From Treponema zioleckii (GTDB lineage: Bacteria; Spirochaetota; Spirochaetia; Treponematales; Treponemataceae), in NCBI RefSeq assembly GCF_014737315.1, contig NZ_JPUF01000024.1, forward strand, positions 1-51,481: DNA of 51,481 nt. Direction: 5' to 3'. Of this stretch, positions 32,234 through 40,689 are shown piece by piece. Within the stretch, counting starts at the first letter, position 1, and each line of letters starts with the position of its first letter. The notes below the pieces were generated by a model. That model was not told the DNA's origin. It searched no databases and saw nothing but the letters and a program-made list of their open reading frames with translations. The position numbers and the translations under genes were made by a program.

Positions 32234-35182
32234 ATGGAATACGAATCTAAGGAATTCATCTACAACGGGCGGACGCGCAATTTCTTTAATACTTTAGTCG
32301 AAAATCTTCAGCAATGCTCGGAATTTAAAATCAGCGTGGCTTTTATTACTTACGGCGGGTTACAGGTTCTTTTAGAAACTTTGCAGGAACTTGCTGATAA
32401 GAATATTCCGGGCGAAATTCTTACCACAACATATCAGAATATGACAACTCCATCTGTATTGGAGAGGCTTTCAAAATTTCCGAATATAAAACTGAAAATC
32501 TATGTTCCACCAACTTCAACCGACGGTTTTCATGCAAAAGGCTATCTTTTTCATAAATCATTTAATGACTCGGACCAATGGACTGTAATTATCGGCTCAT
32601 CAAACATTACTGGACGGGCGCTCAAGACGAATGTCGAATGGAATGTTCTGCAAAATGAGCCGACTTTGGAGCTGCAAAGACCTGGCGAATTTGCAAAATC
32701 CGTGCTTGATGAATTCAATCAGCTCTGGAAAAGTCCGTGGGCAAAGGAATACTCGGACGACTTTTTGATTTCATACCGCGACTATCTTGCAAGAATCAAA
32801 AAAGATGTGCGGGCAAAAAAAATCTCAGAACTTTTTACCTATGAGCGAACACAAGCGATTCAGCCTAACGAAATGCAGCAAGAAGCAATCGTAAAGCTCG
32901 ACAGATTAAGAAAAGCCGGAGCAAAAAAAGCTTTGGCAATTGCCGCCACAGGAAGCGGTAAAACTTACATGTCGGTTTTTGATGCCTTGCAGGTAAAGCC
33001 TAAACGTCTTCTATTCATAGTTCATCGGGAAGACATACTAAAAAAGGCAAAGGAGTCGTTTGACACAATTTGCGGAGCCGTAGAAAAAAAATACGTTTCA
33101 GGTTTTTACACTGGAAACAAAAAAGAAAGTGACTGCACATATCTTTTTGCAACCAGAGACACATTGAGCCGGCATTACACTGACTTTTCACCGGAACATT
33201 TTGACTACATCGTGATTGATGAAGCTCATCATGCCTCAAGCGAAAGCTATCAGAAAATTCTTTCTTACTTTAAGCCAGAATTTTTGCTCGGCCTTACCGC
33301 AACACCTGAGCGGAGCGACAGCGGCGACATCTACGCACTTTTTGACAACAACATTGCTGTTGAGATTCGTCTTCGACAGGCGCTAGAATACAATCTTATT
33401 TGCCCTTTCCACTATTTTGGCCTAAAAGATGCTGATGGAATCGATTATTCAAAAATCAAAGCAGAACCTGGAACAAGCGAATATACAGAAGAAATCGCAA
33501 AAATGCTCATGGTCGGTTACCGCGTTGATTATATTATCGAGAAGATGAATTTTTATGGGCACGATGCCTCTAAGCCTAAAGTTTTAGGATTCTGTCAGAC
33601 AATAAAACATGCAAAATACATGGCAGAAGAATTCAGCAAACGCGGAATTCCTTCGATTGCACTTTCCAGCGAAGACACCACGAGCATAGACGAGCGCATT
33701 GCCGTTACGAAGCGTCTTGAAAACGATGATGATGAACTGAAAGTGATTTTTACAGTAGATTTGTTCAACGAAGGTATCGACATTCCGAGCGTGAACACAA
33801 TTCTCATGCTGCGCCCCACAAATTCTTCAATTATATTTATTCAGCAGCTTGGGCGAGGCTTACGAAAACTCGCGGAAAAGGAATTTGTAACGGTTCTGGA
33901 CTTTATTGGCAATTACAACAAGTCTTTCCTTATGGCAATTGCCCTTAACGGAAAACAGAATTTTGATAAGGATTCCCTTAAAGTTGAGGTTCAGACCAAC
34001 TTTGCAGATTTGCCAAACGGAACGTACATTCACATGGACAAAATTACAAAAGAGCAGATTCTTCGTCAGCTCGAAAACGAGAAATTTATGTCCATGAAAT
34101 ACATGAAGGAATCTTATCTTGCATTCAAGCATGTCTGTAGCGGAAAAATTCCAATGCTGATTGATTATTTGAAGCATGACGGAAGCGTGGACCCGCTACG
34201 TTTTTCTTCTTTTAGTGCAAACTATAAAACTTATCTAGAATTTGTGGCATCGATGGAAAAAGAGGCTCACCCGGAGCTTAGCCTTCTTTTACAAAATGAA
34301 AGTTTTAAAGCATTAATGCGACTCTTTACTTTCTATACGCCTGCAAAGCGGATTGAAGAGTGGCTGATTGCAGATTCACTTTTAAACTCAGAAAAAAATA
34401 AAGTGAGTCTTGAAGAACTGGCTATGCGGGCAGAAAAATATCTAGACAATGTAAGAAACGACTCAATTCGTCACTCTGCAGAAACTTTAAGCGGAAAGTA
34501 TTTTGATTCTTCTGAATTAAAGCGTTATGAATCAGCTTTGCTTTTGTTTGACGGCTCTTCTGTTTCATTCAAGCCTGAAATTTTCTCGCTTTTAAAATCA
34601 GATAAAAATGCATGGCTCTGGTTTGAAGATTTGATTCAGTACAACCTTCTCCGCTACCAGGATGAATTTGGTTCCAGCGATTACGGATTTCCATTCCTGA
34701 AGCTTTACTATGAATACTCAATGCGGGACACAGCCCTTTTGTGTAATTACACAAAAATTCATTCATCTTTCCGCGGGCAGGGACTTTTGACTTCCGCAAA
34801 ACCTGATTATTTTATCTTTGTAAACCTGCATAAAAATGCAGACATCAAGGAGTCAATAAATTACAAGGACAAATTTATTTCACCGGGAGTATTTCAGTGG
34901 CAGTCACCTAACAGCACGACACAGGATTCAGAAGTTGGGCAAAACATAATTTTTAGCTACAAGCGGGGAATAAACCTGCATCTTTTTGTGCGAAAGTTTG
35001 AGGAAGTCGAAGGCGTAACCCAGCCTTTTGTTTATCTTGGAAAAGTCGTGCCATTCTCTGATAGTGCGGAAGGCAACAAGCCAATAACAATTCACTTTGC
35101 ATTGGAGAATCCGATTCCAGACGAGATGTATTTGGATTTTACCACAAGAACTGATATGCTAGGAAAACAGGAGAATAAATAA
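32234..35182 (+). CDS. PLD-nuclease / DEAD-box helicase / DUF3427 defence protein
   Basis: A 982-aa multidomain protein. Residues 1-170 are a phospholipase-D-like nuclease domain: FHAKGYLF (His100, Lys102) and IIGSSNITGRAL (119-130). A superfamily II helicase follows, with Walker A AATGSGKT (about 238), DEAHH (about 330), SAT-like LTATPE (about 353) and motif VI QQLGRGLRK (about 535). The C-terminal 400 residues match the DUF3427 type, ending FVYLGKVVPF. This architecture belongs to a known group of predicted defence helicases often linked to a NUDIX hydrolase, as here. A ggaag lies upstream of the ATG. Confidence 0.88.
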   Translation: MEYESKEFIYNGRTRNFFNTLVENLQQCSEFKISVAFITYGGLQVLLETLQELADKNIPGEILTTTYQNMTTPSVLERLSKFPNIKLKIYVPPTSTDGFHAKGYLFHKSFNDSDQWTVIIGSSNITGRALKTNVEWNVLQNEPTLELQRPGEFAKSVLDEFNQLWKSPWAKEYSDDFLISYRDYLARIKKDVRAKKISELFTYERTQAIQPNEMQQEAIVKLDRLRKAGAKKALAIAATGSGKTYMSVFDALQVKPKRLLFIVHREDILKKAKESFDTICGAVEKKYVSGFYTGNKKESDCTYLFATRDTLSRHYTDFSPEHFDYIVIDEAHHASSESYQKILSYFKPEFLLGLTATPERSDSGDIYALFDNNIAVEIRLRQALEYNLICPFHYFGLKDADGIDYSKIKAEPGTSEYTEEIAKMLMVGYRVDYIIEKMNFYGHDASKPKVLGFCQTIKHAKYMAEEFSKRGIPSIALSSEDTTSIDERIAVTKRLENDDDELKVIFTVDLFNEGIDIPSVNTILMLRPTNSSIIFIQQLGRGLRKLAEKEFVTVLDFIGNYNKSFLMAIALNGKQNFDKDSLKVEVQTNFADLPNGTYIHMDKITKEQILRQLENEKFMSMKYMKESYLAFKHVCSGKIPMLIDYLKHDGSVDPLRFSSFSANYKTYLEFVASMEKEAHPELSLLLQNESFKALMRLFTFYTPAKRIEEWLIADSLLNSEKNKVSLEELAMRAEKYLDNVRNDSIRHSAETLSGKYFDSSELKRYESALLLFDGSSVSFKPEIFSLLKSDKNAWLWFEDLIQYNLLRYQDEFGSSDYGFPFLKLYYEYSMRDTALLCNYTKIHSSFRGQGLLTSAKPDYFIFVNLHKNADIKESINYKDKFISPGVFQWQSPNSTTQDSEVGQNIIFSYKRGINLHLFVRKFEEVEGVTQPFVYLGKVVPFSDSAEGNKPITIHFALENPIPDEMYLDFTTRTDMLGKQENK

Positions 35183-35183
35183 A

Positions 35184-35585
35184 ATGAAAACCATAACCGT
35201 AGTAGCCGCAGTAATAATCCGAACCGCCAATGACGACACAAAAGAAGTCTTTGCCACCCAGCGTGGCTATGGTGAATATAAAGACTGGTGGGAATTTCCC
35301 GGTGGTAAAATCGAGAAAGGAGAAAGTGCGGAGGATGCGCTCAAACGGGAAATAAAAGAAGAACTTGCCACAGAAATCAGCGTGGGCAAATACATTGATA
35401 CAATCGAGTTCGACTACCCTACTTTTCATCTTTCTATGCGCTGCTATGAGTGCTCGGTGGTAAGCGGAAAACTTGAGCTTTTAGAACACGAAAATGCGAG
35501 TTGGCTCACAAAAGAGACTCTTCAGTCTGTAAGCTGGTTACCGGCAGACGTTACGATTCTGGATAAAGTGGAAAAACTTCTATAG
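35184..35585 (+). CDS. NUDIX hydrolase (MutT-like), partner of the PLD-helicase
   Basis: A 133-aa NUDIX protein. The box GKIEKGESAEDALKREIKEE (residues 41-60) is complete with all catalytic acids. WWEFPGGK precedes it. It starts 1 nt after the helicase stop, so the pair is translationally linked. By family it cleaves nucleoside diphosphate-linked compounds such as (d)NTPs. It is about two-thirds identical by eye to the NUDIX protein at 38272, which follows a different ATPase. Confidence 0.88.
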   Translation: MKTITVVAAVIIRTANDDTKEVFATQRGYGEYKDWWEFPGGKIEKGESAEDALKREIKEELATEISVGKYIDTIEFDYPTFHLSMRCYECSVVSGKLELLEHENASWLTKETLQSVSWLPADVTILDKVEKLL

Positions 35586-35983
35586 TATTACATTCGGTAT
35601 CATCTTGCCATGCCCATATAATATCCCTAACAACTACTATTTTTGTAAATGCATCGTTTATACGGCTGAGAGAGTTTATTTCATTTATTCTCAATATCTA
35701 CTGTAATGCCACTAAATTCAAAGTACAAGTGTTCTTTGAGAATTTTTGCGTATTTACGCACTTATTTGAGAATTACACATTTTGCAGTAAAAATATTATC
35801 AGTCTTTTCATCCGCACAAAGCATTCCCCTCCATCCGTATCCCCGTCCCGCATCCATACACACAGACTTTTCCGTTCATCCCGACAAACGCATCCATTTT
35901 ATCCGTATAAAATCAAAAAAATATCCCGATAAACACGCATAAAAAGCCGTAAATTCGGGATAAAATCTTGCTAAAAGCCGGAT
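35586..35983. other. Non-coding stretch with short CCCGATAAA-like repeats
   Basis: No convincing gene. The right half (about 35870-35990) contains several loose copies of ccg(g/a)ataaa and cccga(c/t)aaac(a)cgcat. Small open frames here have low-complexity, unrecognisable products and no ribosome-binding sites. Confidence 0.5.
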
Positions 35984-36025
35984 AAAAAAAAGGAGGCCTG
36001 CACGCTAAAAAAGATGCAGGTCTCC
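35984..36025 (-). terminator. Terminator of the HU-like gene
   Basis: An 11-bp stem (ggaggcctgca 35992-36002 / tgcaggtctcc 36015-36025, one mismatch-type pair) followed on the minus strand by eight U (35984-35991). It lies about 100 nt after the HU-like stop. Two weaker inverted repeats (about 36058-36109) lie in between. Confidence 0.75.
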
Positions 36026-36122
36026 CAAATCAATGTATTCATAACGGATGTCCTTTCCGCTTCTTTGCGGGCTTTTATTGTGAGCGGATTGCCGTTATTC
36101 AAGTCCGCTACCCTCTTTTCAT

Positions 36123-36563
36123 TTAATTACTGTTTGAGGTGTTTTCTTCATCGTCAGCAATATATTTCGCGTCGAGCTTTACATACTCAGGCTTTTCGAG
36201 TTTTGCCTTGAGCATTGCGTCTGGCGTGTACATCACTTTGATTCCCTCAATGTCGTTCGCCGTTACAAGACTGGCTTTTTCGTAGCCCTTGCAGCTTGCC
36301 TTGTTCTTAAGGCCAAGCTTAAAGATTCCGAAGCTGTCGAGGCGAACTTTGTAGCCAAGAAGCATGTACTTGGGAACTGTAAGAAGAAGTCCCCGGATTA
36401 CTCCGATTACTTCCGTTGGTGTTAGAGTCGTGCTCTGGGAAATTTCTTCGGCGAGCTGGTTCACACCGATTTCTGCGATATAAGCAGGGGCTGGATAAAA
36501 CTTGCCTTCTGCTTCCAACTTCTGCGGGTTAAGCCGCTTTCTGCTAATAAATGGTACTGCCAT
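36123..36563 (-). CDS. HU-like DNA-binding protein (HU-HIG type)
   Basis: 146 aa beginning MAVPFISRKRLNPQK, then a histone-like HU fold: GVNQLAEEISQSTTLTPTEV, VIRGLLLTVPKYMLLGYKVR, LDSFGIFKLGL. The form with this N-terminus resembles HU-related proteins common in Bacteroidetes. The C-terminus is acidic and polar. The start at 36563 follows an aggagg at ideal distance; a longer in-frame reading from 36791 is leader sequence. A promoter about 160 nt upstream gives a long 5' leader. It may be transferred with the island. Confidence 0.75.
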   Translation of the reverse strand: MAVPFISRKRLNPQKLEAEGKFYPAPAYIAEIGVNQLAEEISQSTTLTPTEVIGVIRGLLLTVPKYMLLGYKVRLDSFGIFKLGLKNKASCKGYEKASLVTANDIEGIKVMYTPDAMLKAKLEKPEYVKLDAKYIADDEENTSNSN

Positions 36564-36729
36564 AAGCATACCTCCTTTTATCTTTCCGGCTGTTTTGCAC
36601 TCCCTTGAGCAGGCAGCGCAATCTAGTTCGACGAACATTCGACTTGCACTGTTTTTAGCTGCAAAATCCAGCCTTACCACATCAAAACTAAGCTTTTCAT
36701 TCGATATTTTCACCCGTTTTGACAGTTTG

Positions 36730-36758
36730 AATATACAACAAACTGATTTTAAAGTCAA
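36730..36758 (-). promoter_or_regulatory. Sigma-70 promoter of the HU-like gene
   Basis: Minus strand TTGACT (36753-36758), 17-nt spacer, TATATT (36730-36735). Predicted start about 36723, giving a leader of about 160 nt. Confidence 0.65.
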
Positions 36759-36798
36759 ATTTTTATTCGATTTTTTCTCCTGTTTATACAAGTTTTAA

Positions 36799-36827
36799 TT
36801 GAAAAGTGCCGATAATTACTATATAAT
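36799..36827 (+). promoter_or_regulatory. Sigma-70 promoter of the ATPase-NUDIX operon
   Basis: ttgaaa (36799-36804), 17-nt spacer, tataat (36822-36827), 41 nt upstream of the ATPase ATG. A small cgcc-aaa-ggcg hairpin follows at the 5' end of the transcript. Confidence 0.7.
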
Positions 36828-36868
36828 TTCGCCAAAGGCGAGAGATTCTTAATCAATCAGGAACACAG

Positions 36869-38275
36869 ATGTTAGTAAATTTCAGCGTCACAAACTTTTT
36901 GTCTTTTAACCAGAAGACAACCTTCAAGATGGAAAGCGGACGCGTCACAAAAAAAACAGACCATCTGCTTTCGGACGGCGAAACAGGCAAGAGCCTTCTG
37001 AAGTTTTCCGCCATGTTCGGAAAAAACGGTGCGGGAAAAACGAACTTTATAAGGGCTATGGCAGTCTTGCGGGGCTTTGTGCTTTTAGGAAAACTTCCAC
37101 AGCGCGCCGCTGACCTTTGGTGCAAAATCAGCGAGGAAAACGAAAGTAAGCCGTCTGACTTTGAAATAACTTTTATTGCCGACAAAAACCTTTACGAATA
37201 TAAAATTTCGACTGTCCTTTCGACCGGAATCATAACAAAAGAGGAACTGGTTCACATTGTCGGAAACCGGCACACGAAAATCTTCTATAAAGAAAATGCC
37301 GAAAGCCCTTATATTTTTCACCATTCAATAAAGGGGCAGCACAAGGACATTGAAGTTTTGAGCCGCACTTTTGCCATGAGCGGAAAGCCCTTTCTTTTCA
37401 GCATCAACCACAACACGGCGGGATTTTATGCAACAAATCCGCAGGCCCTTGTCCTTCAAAAAACCTTCCTCTGGTTCAAGGACACTCTTGAGGTTATTTT
37501 CCCTGACCAGCCTCTGCAGGAGACTTCGCTTCTTCAGTACGAAATCTGCAAGGATGAGTTCGCCCAGCTGTTGAAGGATTTTGACACGGGAATCGAGGAA
37601 ATAAGGCTTGAGCCTGTGAGCAAGGAAAAGGTTTTTGAGACCCTTGATTTGCGCACCCAGCAGAAGCTCAACCTGGAGATGGCTTTTGTAAGTCCGCTTG
37701 CTCAGATTGCCAAATTACCGACTTCTTTAGGGCTTTCGCAGAATACACAAATACAGAAAAAAAATTTTTATTCGACCGTAATCAGAGGCAGAAGGAACAT
37801 TTTCATAATCACATTGGAAAAAGACGGGGCCTTTCATTTTTATGCGATAAAATTCGTCCACAACCTTGGCGGAAAGAAAATTGAGTTCAGCATGGAAAGC
37901 GAGAGCGACGGAACCCACCGCCTCTTCCAGCTTTTGGAAATTCTCATAAGCAAAAAAGAAAAAGTCTATATAATGGATGAAATAAACCGCAGCCTGCATC
38001 CAAAGCTGACCGTTCAGTTTGTAAAAAAATATTTTGCAAACGCAAAGGAACGAAGAATCCAGCTTGTAACGACCACACACGAAAGCCGCATCATGAGCCA
38101 TGACCTTGTGCGCCGGGACGAAATCTGGATTGCTGACAAAAACGACGACGACAGCACAAAGCTTTTCAGCCTTGAAGACGAGCAGGTTCGAATAGACAAG
38201 GTTCTTGACCAGAACTACATGGACAACGTATGGGGCGGAGTTCCTGTGTTTGAGGATGAGGAAGAAAAATCATGA
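36869..38275 (+). CDS. AAA-family (ABC-like, AAA_15/RloA-type) ATPase
   Basis: A 468-aa ATPase of the overcoming-lysogenisation/RloA kind. It opens MLVNFSVTNFLSFNQKTTF; Walker A is FGKNGAGKTNF (50-60). The C-terminal half has the signature-like SESDGTHRLFQ, Walker B VYIMDEINRSLHP and the switch region TTTHESRIM. RloA-like ATPases in defence islands usually work with RloB. Here the next gene is instead a NUDIX hydrolase whose ATG overlaps the stop (ATGA, 38272-38275). It has its own promoter. Function in phage defence is inferred from family and location. Confidence 0.85.
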   Translation: MLVNFSVTNFLSFNQKTTFKMESGRVTKKTDHLLSDGETGKSLLKFSAMFGKNGAGKTNFIRAMAVLRGFVLLGKLPQRAADLWCKISEENESKPSDFEITFIADKNLYEYKISTVLSTGIITKEELVHIVGNRHTKIFYKENAESPYIFHHSIKGQHKDIEVLSRTFAMSGKPFLFSINHNTAGFYATNPQALVLQKTFLWFKDTLEVIFPDQPLQETSLLQYEICKDEFAQLLKDFDTGIEEIRLEPVSKEKVFETLDLRTQQKLNLEMAFVSPLAQIAKLPTSLGLSQNTQIQKKNFYSTVIRGRRNIFIITLEKDGAFHFYAIKFVHNLGGKKIEFSMESESDGTHRLFQLLEILISKKEKVYIMDEINRSLHPKLTVQFVKKYFANAKERRIQLVTTTHESRIMSHDLVRRDEIWIADKNDDDSTKLFSLEDEQVRIDKVLDQNYMDNVWGGVPVFEDEEEKS

Positions 38276-38700
38276 AAAACATAACCGTGAGCGGAGCCGT
38301 AATACTCCGCACGAACCCAAAGACCCAGCAAAAAGAAGTTTTTGTAACCCAGCGCGGTTACGGAGAATACAAAGGCTGGTGGGAAATTCCCGGCGGAAAG
38401 ATTGAAGTGGGCGAAACGCCGGAAGAATGCATCGTACGCGAAATCCGCGAGGAGCTTACTTGCGGGGTTAAGCCTGAGAAGCTTCTTGGCGTGGTTGAAT
38501 ACGACTACCCTGCATTTCACCTCAAAATGCACTGTATTTTGTGCACAATCGTTTCTGGCGAGCCAAAGCTTCTTGAGCACGAGAATGCCCGCTGGCTCAC
38601 AAAAGAAACTCTGCGTTCCGTAAACTGGCTCCCGGCGGACGAGTTGATTCTGGACAAAATAGAATCTTTGCTGGAGCAAGAATCTCAGACTGCACACTAA
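38272..38700 (+). CDS. NUDIX hydrolase, partner of the AAA-ATPase
   Basis: A 142-aa NUDIX protein with the full box GKIEVGETPEECIVREIREE and preceding WWEIPGG. It is a close paralogue of the protein at 35184; shared stretches include TQRGYGEYK, LLEHENA and WLTKETL. The start overlaps the ATPase stop by 4 nt, so synthesis is coupled. A short extra tail (EQESQTAH) distinguishes it. It is expected to hydrolyse a nucleotide; the substrate is unknown. Confidence 0.88.
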   Translation: MKNITVSGAVILRTNPKTQQKEVFVTQRGYGEYKGWWEIPGGKIEVGETPEECIVREIREELTCGVKPEKLLGVVEYDYPAFHLKMHCILCTIVSGEPKLLEHENARWLTKETLRSVNWLPADELILDKIESLLEQESQTAH

Positions 38701-38740
38701 GCGGTCAATTTGTCAAACTCAGAATACCCTCTGTGTCAAG

Positions 38741-38821
38741 ATAGATGTCGCCTGATGGAGGGGCATCTATATGAAGTATACAACAACATTTAAGAAAGCG
38801 GTCTTAAGCTTCTTTGCGTAA
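38741..38821 (+). other. 16-codon ORF behind a hairpin-masked ribosome-binding site
   Basis: atagatg (38741-38747) and catctat (38764-38770) can pair and enclose a ggagggg. An ATG at 38771 follows with 16 codons (MKYTTTFKKAVLSFFA). The first residues resemble the beginning of some transposase OrfA proteins. It may be the stub of a lost insertion sequence, or a chance reading. Confidence 0.3.
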
Positions 38822-38839
38822 ACCCTAAAGTTCTATTTC

Positions 38840-38872
38840 AAAAAATCATCGAGCTTGACTCGATGATTTTTT
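38840..38872. terminator. Bidirectional terminator at the end of the defence operon and cassette array
   Basis: A perfect 14-bp stem (38840-38853 / 38859-38872) with loop cttga and A/T runs on both flanks. It separates the NUDIX gene (plus) from the RDD gene (minus), which converge on it. Confidence 0.8.
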
Positions 38873-38879
38873 ATTCCAA

Positions 38880-39266
38880 TTATTTTAGAACTACATCTGT
38901 CTTTGCTAATCTATCACCGATTCTTTTATTTGTAACAAAATAAACAATTATTTCTATCCAACTCAAAAACCATGTAACATTTCTTAAAATTCTTTTACCT
39001 AAAGATGCAGATTCTTTTGTTTCTGAATCAATGATTTTTAATTTCATTATTTTCTTTCCGATACCTCCATCTTTAAATATATCTTTGAATACCAATAAAA
39101 TGTAAGCGATAAATGTTGAGATGAAAGTTCGTGTCATAATTACATTACCGGCCGGTGCATTTCCTTGAAGTATTGGAAACATTACCAAAATAAAAAATGG
39201 TATATCATAAATTAAAGCTATGATAATAAAATCAATTACAAAAGCACCGATTCTTTTCGATTCCAT
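38880..39266 (-). CDS. RDD-family membrane protein
   Basis: A 128-aa inner-membrane protein with the RDD layout: a first helix after RIGAFVIDFIIIALIYD (Arg-x4-Asp), a second helix, then FKDGGIGKKIMKLKI and an Arg/Asp-containing C-terminal segment. Function of the family is poorly defined (possibly transport). It lies just beyond the last attC site. No attC follows it, so it is either the last cassette with a lost site or the chromosomal gene bordering the array. Confidence 0.8.
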   Translation of the reverse strand: MESKRIGAFVIDFIIIALIYDIPFFILVMFPILQGNAPAGNVIMTRTFISTFIAYILLVFKDIFKDGGIGKKIMKLKIIDSETKESASLGKRILRNVTWFLSWIEIIVYFVTNKRIGDRLAKTDVVLK

Positions 39267-39307
39267 ATTTTTTTACTCCTTGCAAAAGCAGGCCAGTGGC
39301 CTGTCAA

Positions 39308-39371
39308 CCTAACAATTGCTTAAACCGCACAAGCCTTGAGCCTGTGTCGGCTTTGAACTTCTTGTTATGTG
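39308..39371. repeat. attC site 1 (distal end of array)
   Basis: cctaacaattgc... to ...cttcttgttatgtg. The arms pair, and the centre contains aagccttgagcct and tgtcggctttgaac. The left flank of the opposite end (ggccagtggcctgtc) is a variant of the conserved cassette-start sequence. It follows the R-M cassette on the minus strand and precedes the RDD gene. Confidence 0.8.
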
Positions 39372-39461
39372 TTTTAATAGTATAGAAAATTATTTAAAAA
39401 ATCAATATAAAAGTATTGAAAACTCAATACTTTTATATTACAATTTTTCTTGGTGGAAATT

Positions 39462-39686
39462 ATGTCTTTTTCATATAAACCTTTATGGAAATTACTTATT
39501 GATAAAGAAATGACAAAAAAACAATTAATGCAGGCAACTGGTATCTCTAAATCAACTATGGACAAAATGGGACGAAAAGAGGTTGTTTCTATGGATATTA
39601 TTGACAGAATATGTTCTTATTTTTCCTGTGATGTCCAAGATGTCATAGTTCATTCGTCAACGGGAGGTTCTGATGAATCAAATTAA
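39462..39686 (+). CDS. XRE-family regulator (controller-like) of the cassette R-M system
   Basis: A 74-aa Cro/C1-type helix-turn-helix protein: WKLLIDKEMTKKQLMQATGI, SKSTMDKMGRKEVVS, then IDRICSYFSCDVQDV. The start at 39462 has ggtgg at about 5-9 nt upstream. Its 3' end overlaps the methylase start by 14 nt, so the two are coupled. By position it is a controller (C) protein that times methylase and nuclease expression. It is on the plus strand, against the array direction. Confidence 0.8.
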   Translation: MSFSYKPLWKLLIDKEMTKKQLMQATGISKSTMDKMGRKEVVSMDIIDRICSYFSCDVQDVIVHSSTGGSDESN

Positions 39687-40689
39687 TTTAGAAAATATTC
39701 ATCTATTTTGTGGTGACAGTTCGGATTTTTACAGTTCTTGGAAGACTCCCACTGTAATTATAAGTGACGGGCCCTATGGTATTAATGGTTTCCCAGGAGA
39801 TTTAGTAACAAACAAAGGTCTTGATTCTTGGTATGAGCCGCATATAAAAAAATGGACAGAATATTCTACTCCTCTTACAACTCTTTGGTTTTGGAATACC
39901 GAATTGGGCTGGGCAACAGTACATCCAATTCTTGAAAAATATGGATGGAAGTATGTTTCTTGTTGCATATGGGACAAAGGAATGAGTCATGTAGCAGGAA
40001 ATACTAATACTAAAACCATTCGCCACTTGCCTGTTGTTACTGAAGTTTGTGTTCAATATGTATTAACTCCACGTTTTAAAGTTGATGACAAACAACTCTC
40101 CATGAAAGAATGGCTTCGTTATGAATGGAATAGAACAGGATTGCCTTTTTCAAGAACAAATGAAGCCTGTGGAGTTGTTGATGCAGCAACTAGAAAATAT
40201 TTTACAAAATGCCATCTATGGTATATGCCACCAGCTGAGGCATTTGAGAAAATTTCAAATTATGCTAATACTTATGGAAAAGACGAAGGAAAGCCGTATT
40301 TTTCAATAGATGGAAAAAGGGTAATAACAAAAGAAGAATGGAGTAAAATGCGCTCAAAATTTTATTGCCCAATCGGAGTTACAAATGTTTGGCAAACCCC
40401 GCAACTGCGAAACGGTGAAAGATTGAAGAAAAACCAAAAGGCTGTACATTTAAATCAAAAGCCACTTGAATTAATAAAAAGGATAATAGAAATAACTTCT
40501 GATGAAAATGATGTGATTTGGGATCCGTTTGCAGGCTTATGTACTTCCGCAGTTGCATCTATAGAATTAAACAGAGAATGTTACTGTGCTGAAATAAATT
40601 CTGATGTTTATAAAATTGCAAGCGAAAGAATAGAAAGCATTTTAGATGATAGTTCTCAAAGCCTCTTCCAACAGAGATTCGTTTCCTGA
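39673..40689 (+). CDS. Type II DNA methyltransferase (amino-methylating, beta class)
   Basis: A 338-aa N6-adenine/N4-cytosine methylase with permuted beta-class order. The catalytic motif IV appears as SDGPYG (D32-G-P-Y35, with Gly in place of the usual Pro). The S-adenosylmethionine motif I is WDPFAGLCTSAVA (283-295) near the C-terminus, preceded by NQKPLELIKRII. It protects the site cut by the convergent nuclease. The 3' ends of the two genes overlap by 48 nt. Confidence 0.85.
   Translation: MNQINLENIHLFCGDSSDFYSSWKTPTVIISDGPYGINGFPGDLVTNKGLDSWYEPHIKKWTEYSTPLTTLWFWNTELGWATVHPILEKYGWKYVSCCIWDKGMSHVAGNTNTKTIRHLPVVTEVCVQYVLTPRFKVDDKQLSMKEWLRYEWNRTGLPFSRTNEACGVVDAATRKYFTKCHLWYMPPAEAFEKISNYANTYGKDEGKPYFSIDGKRVITKEEWSKMRSKFYCPIGVTNVWQTPQLRNGERLKKNQKAVHLNQKPLELIKRIIEITSDENDVIWDPFAGLCTSAVASIELNRECYCAEINSDVYKIASERIESILDDSSQSLFQQRFVS

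Noticed and set aside
35706-35942. Small open frames of 65-78 codons
   Set aside because: Low-complexity products, no ribosome-binding site and no resemblance to known proteins; short DNA repeats explain the region.
36564-36791. N-terminal extension of the HU-like protein
   Set aside because: A strong aggagg precedes 36563 and the promoter lies inside the supposed coding part.
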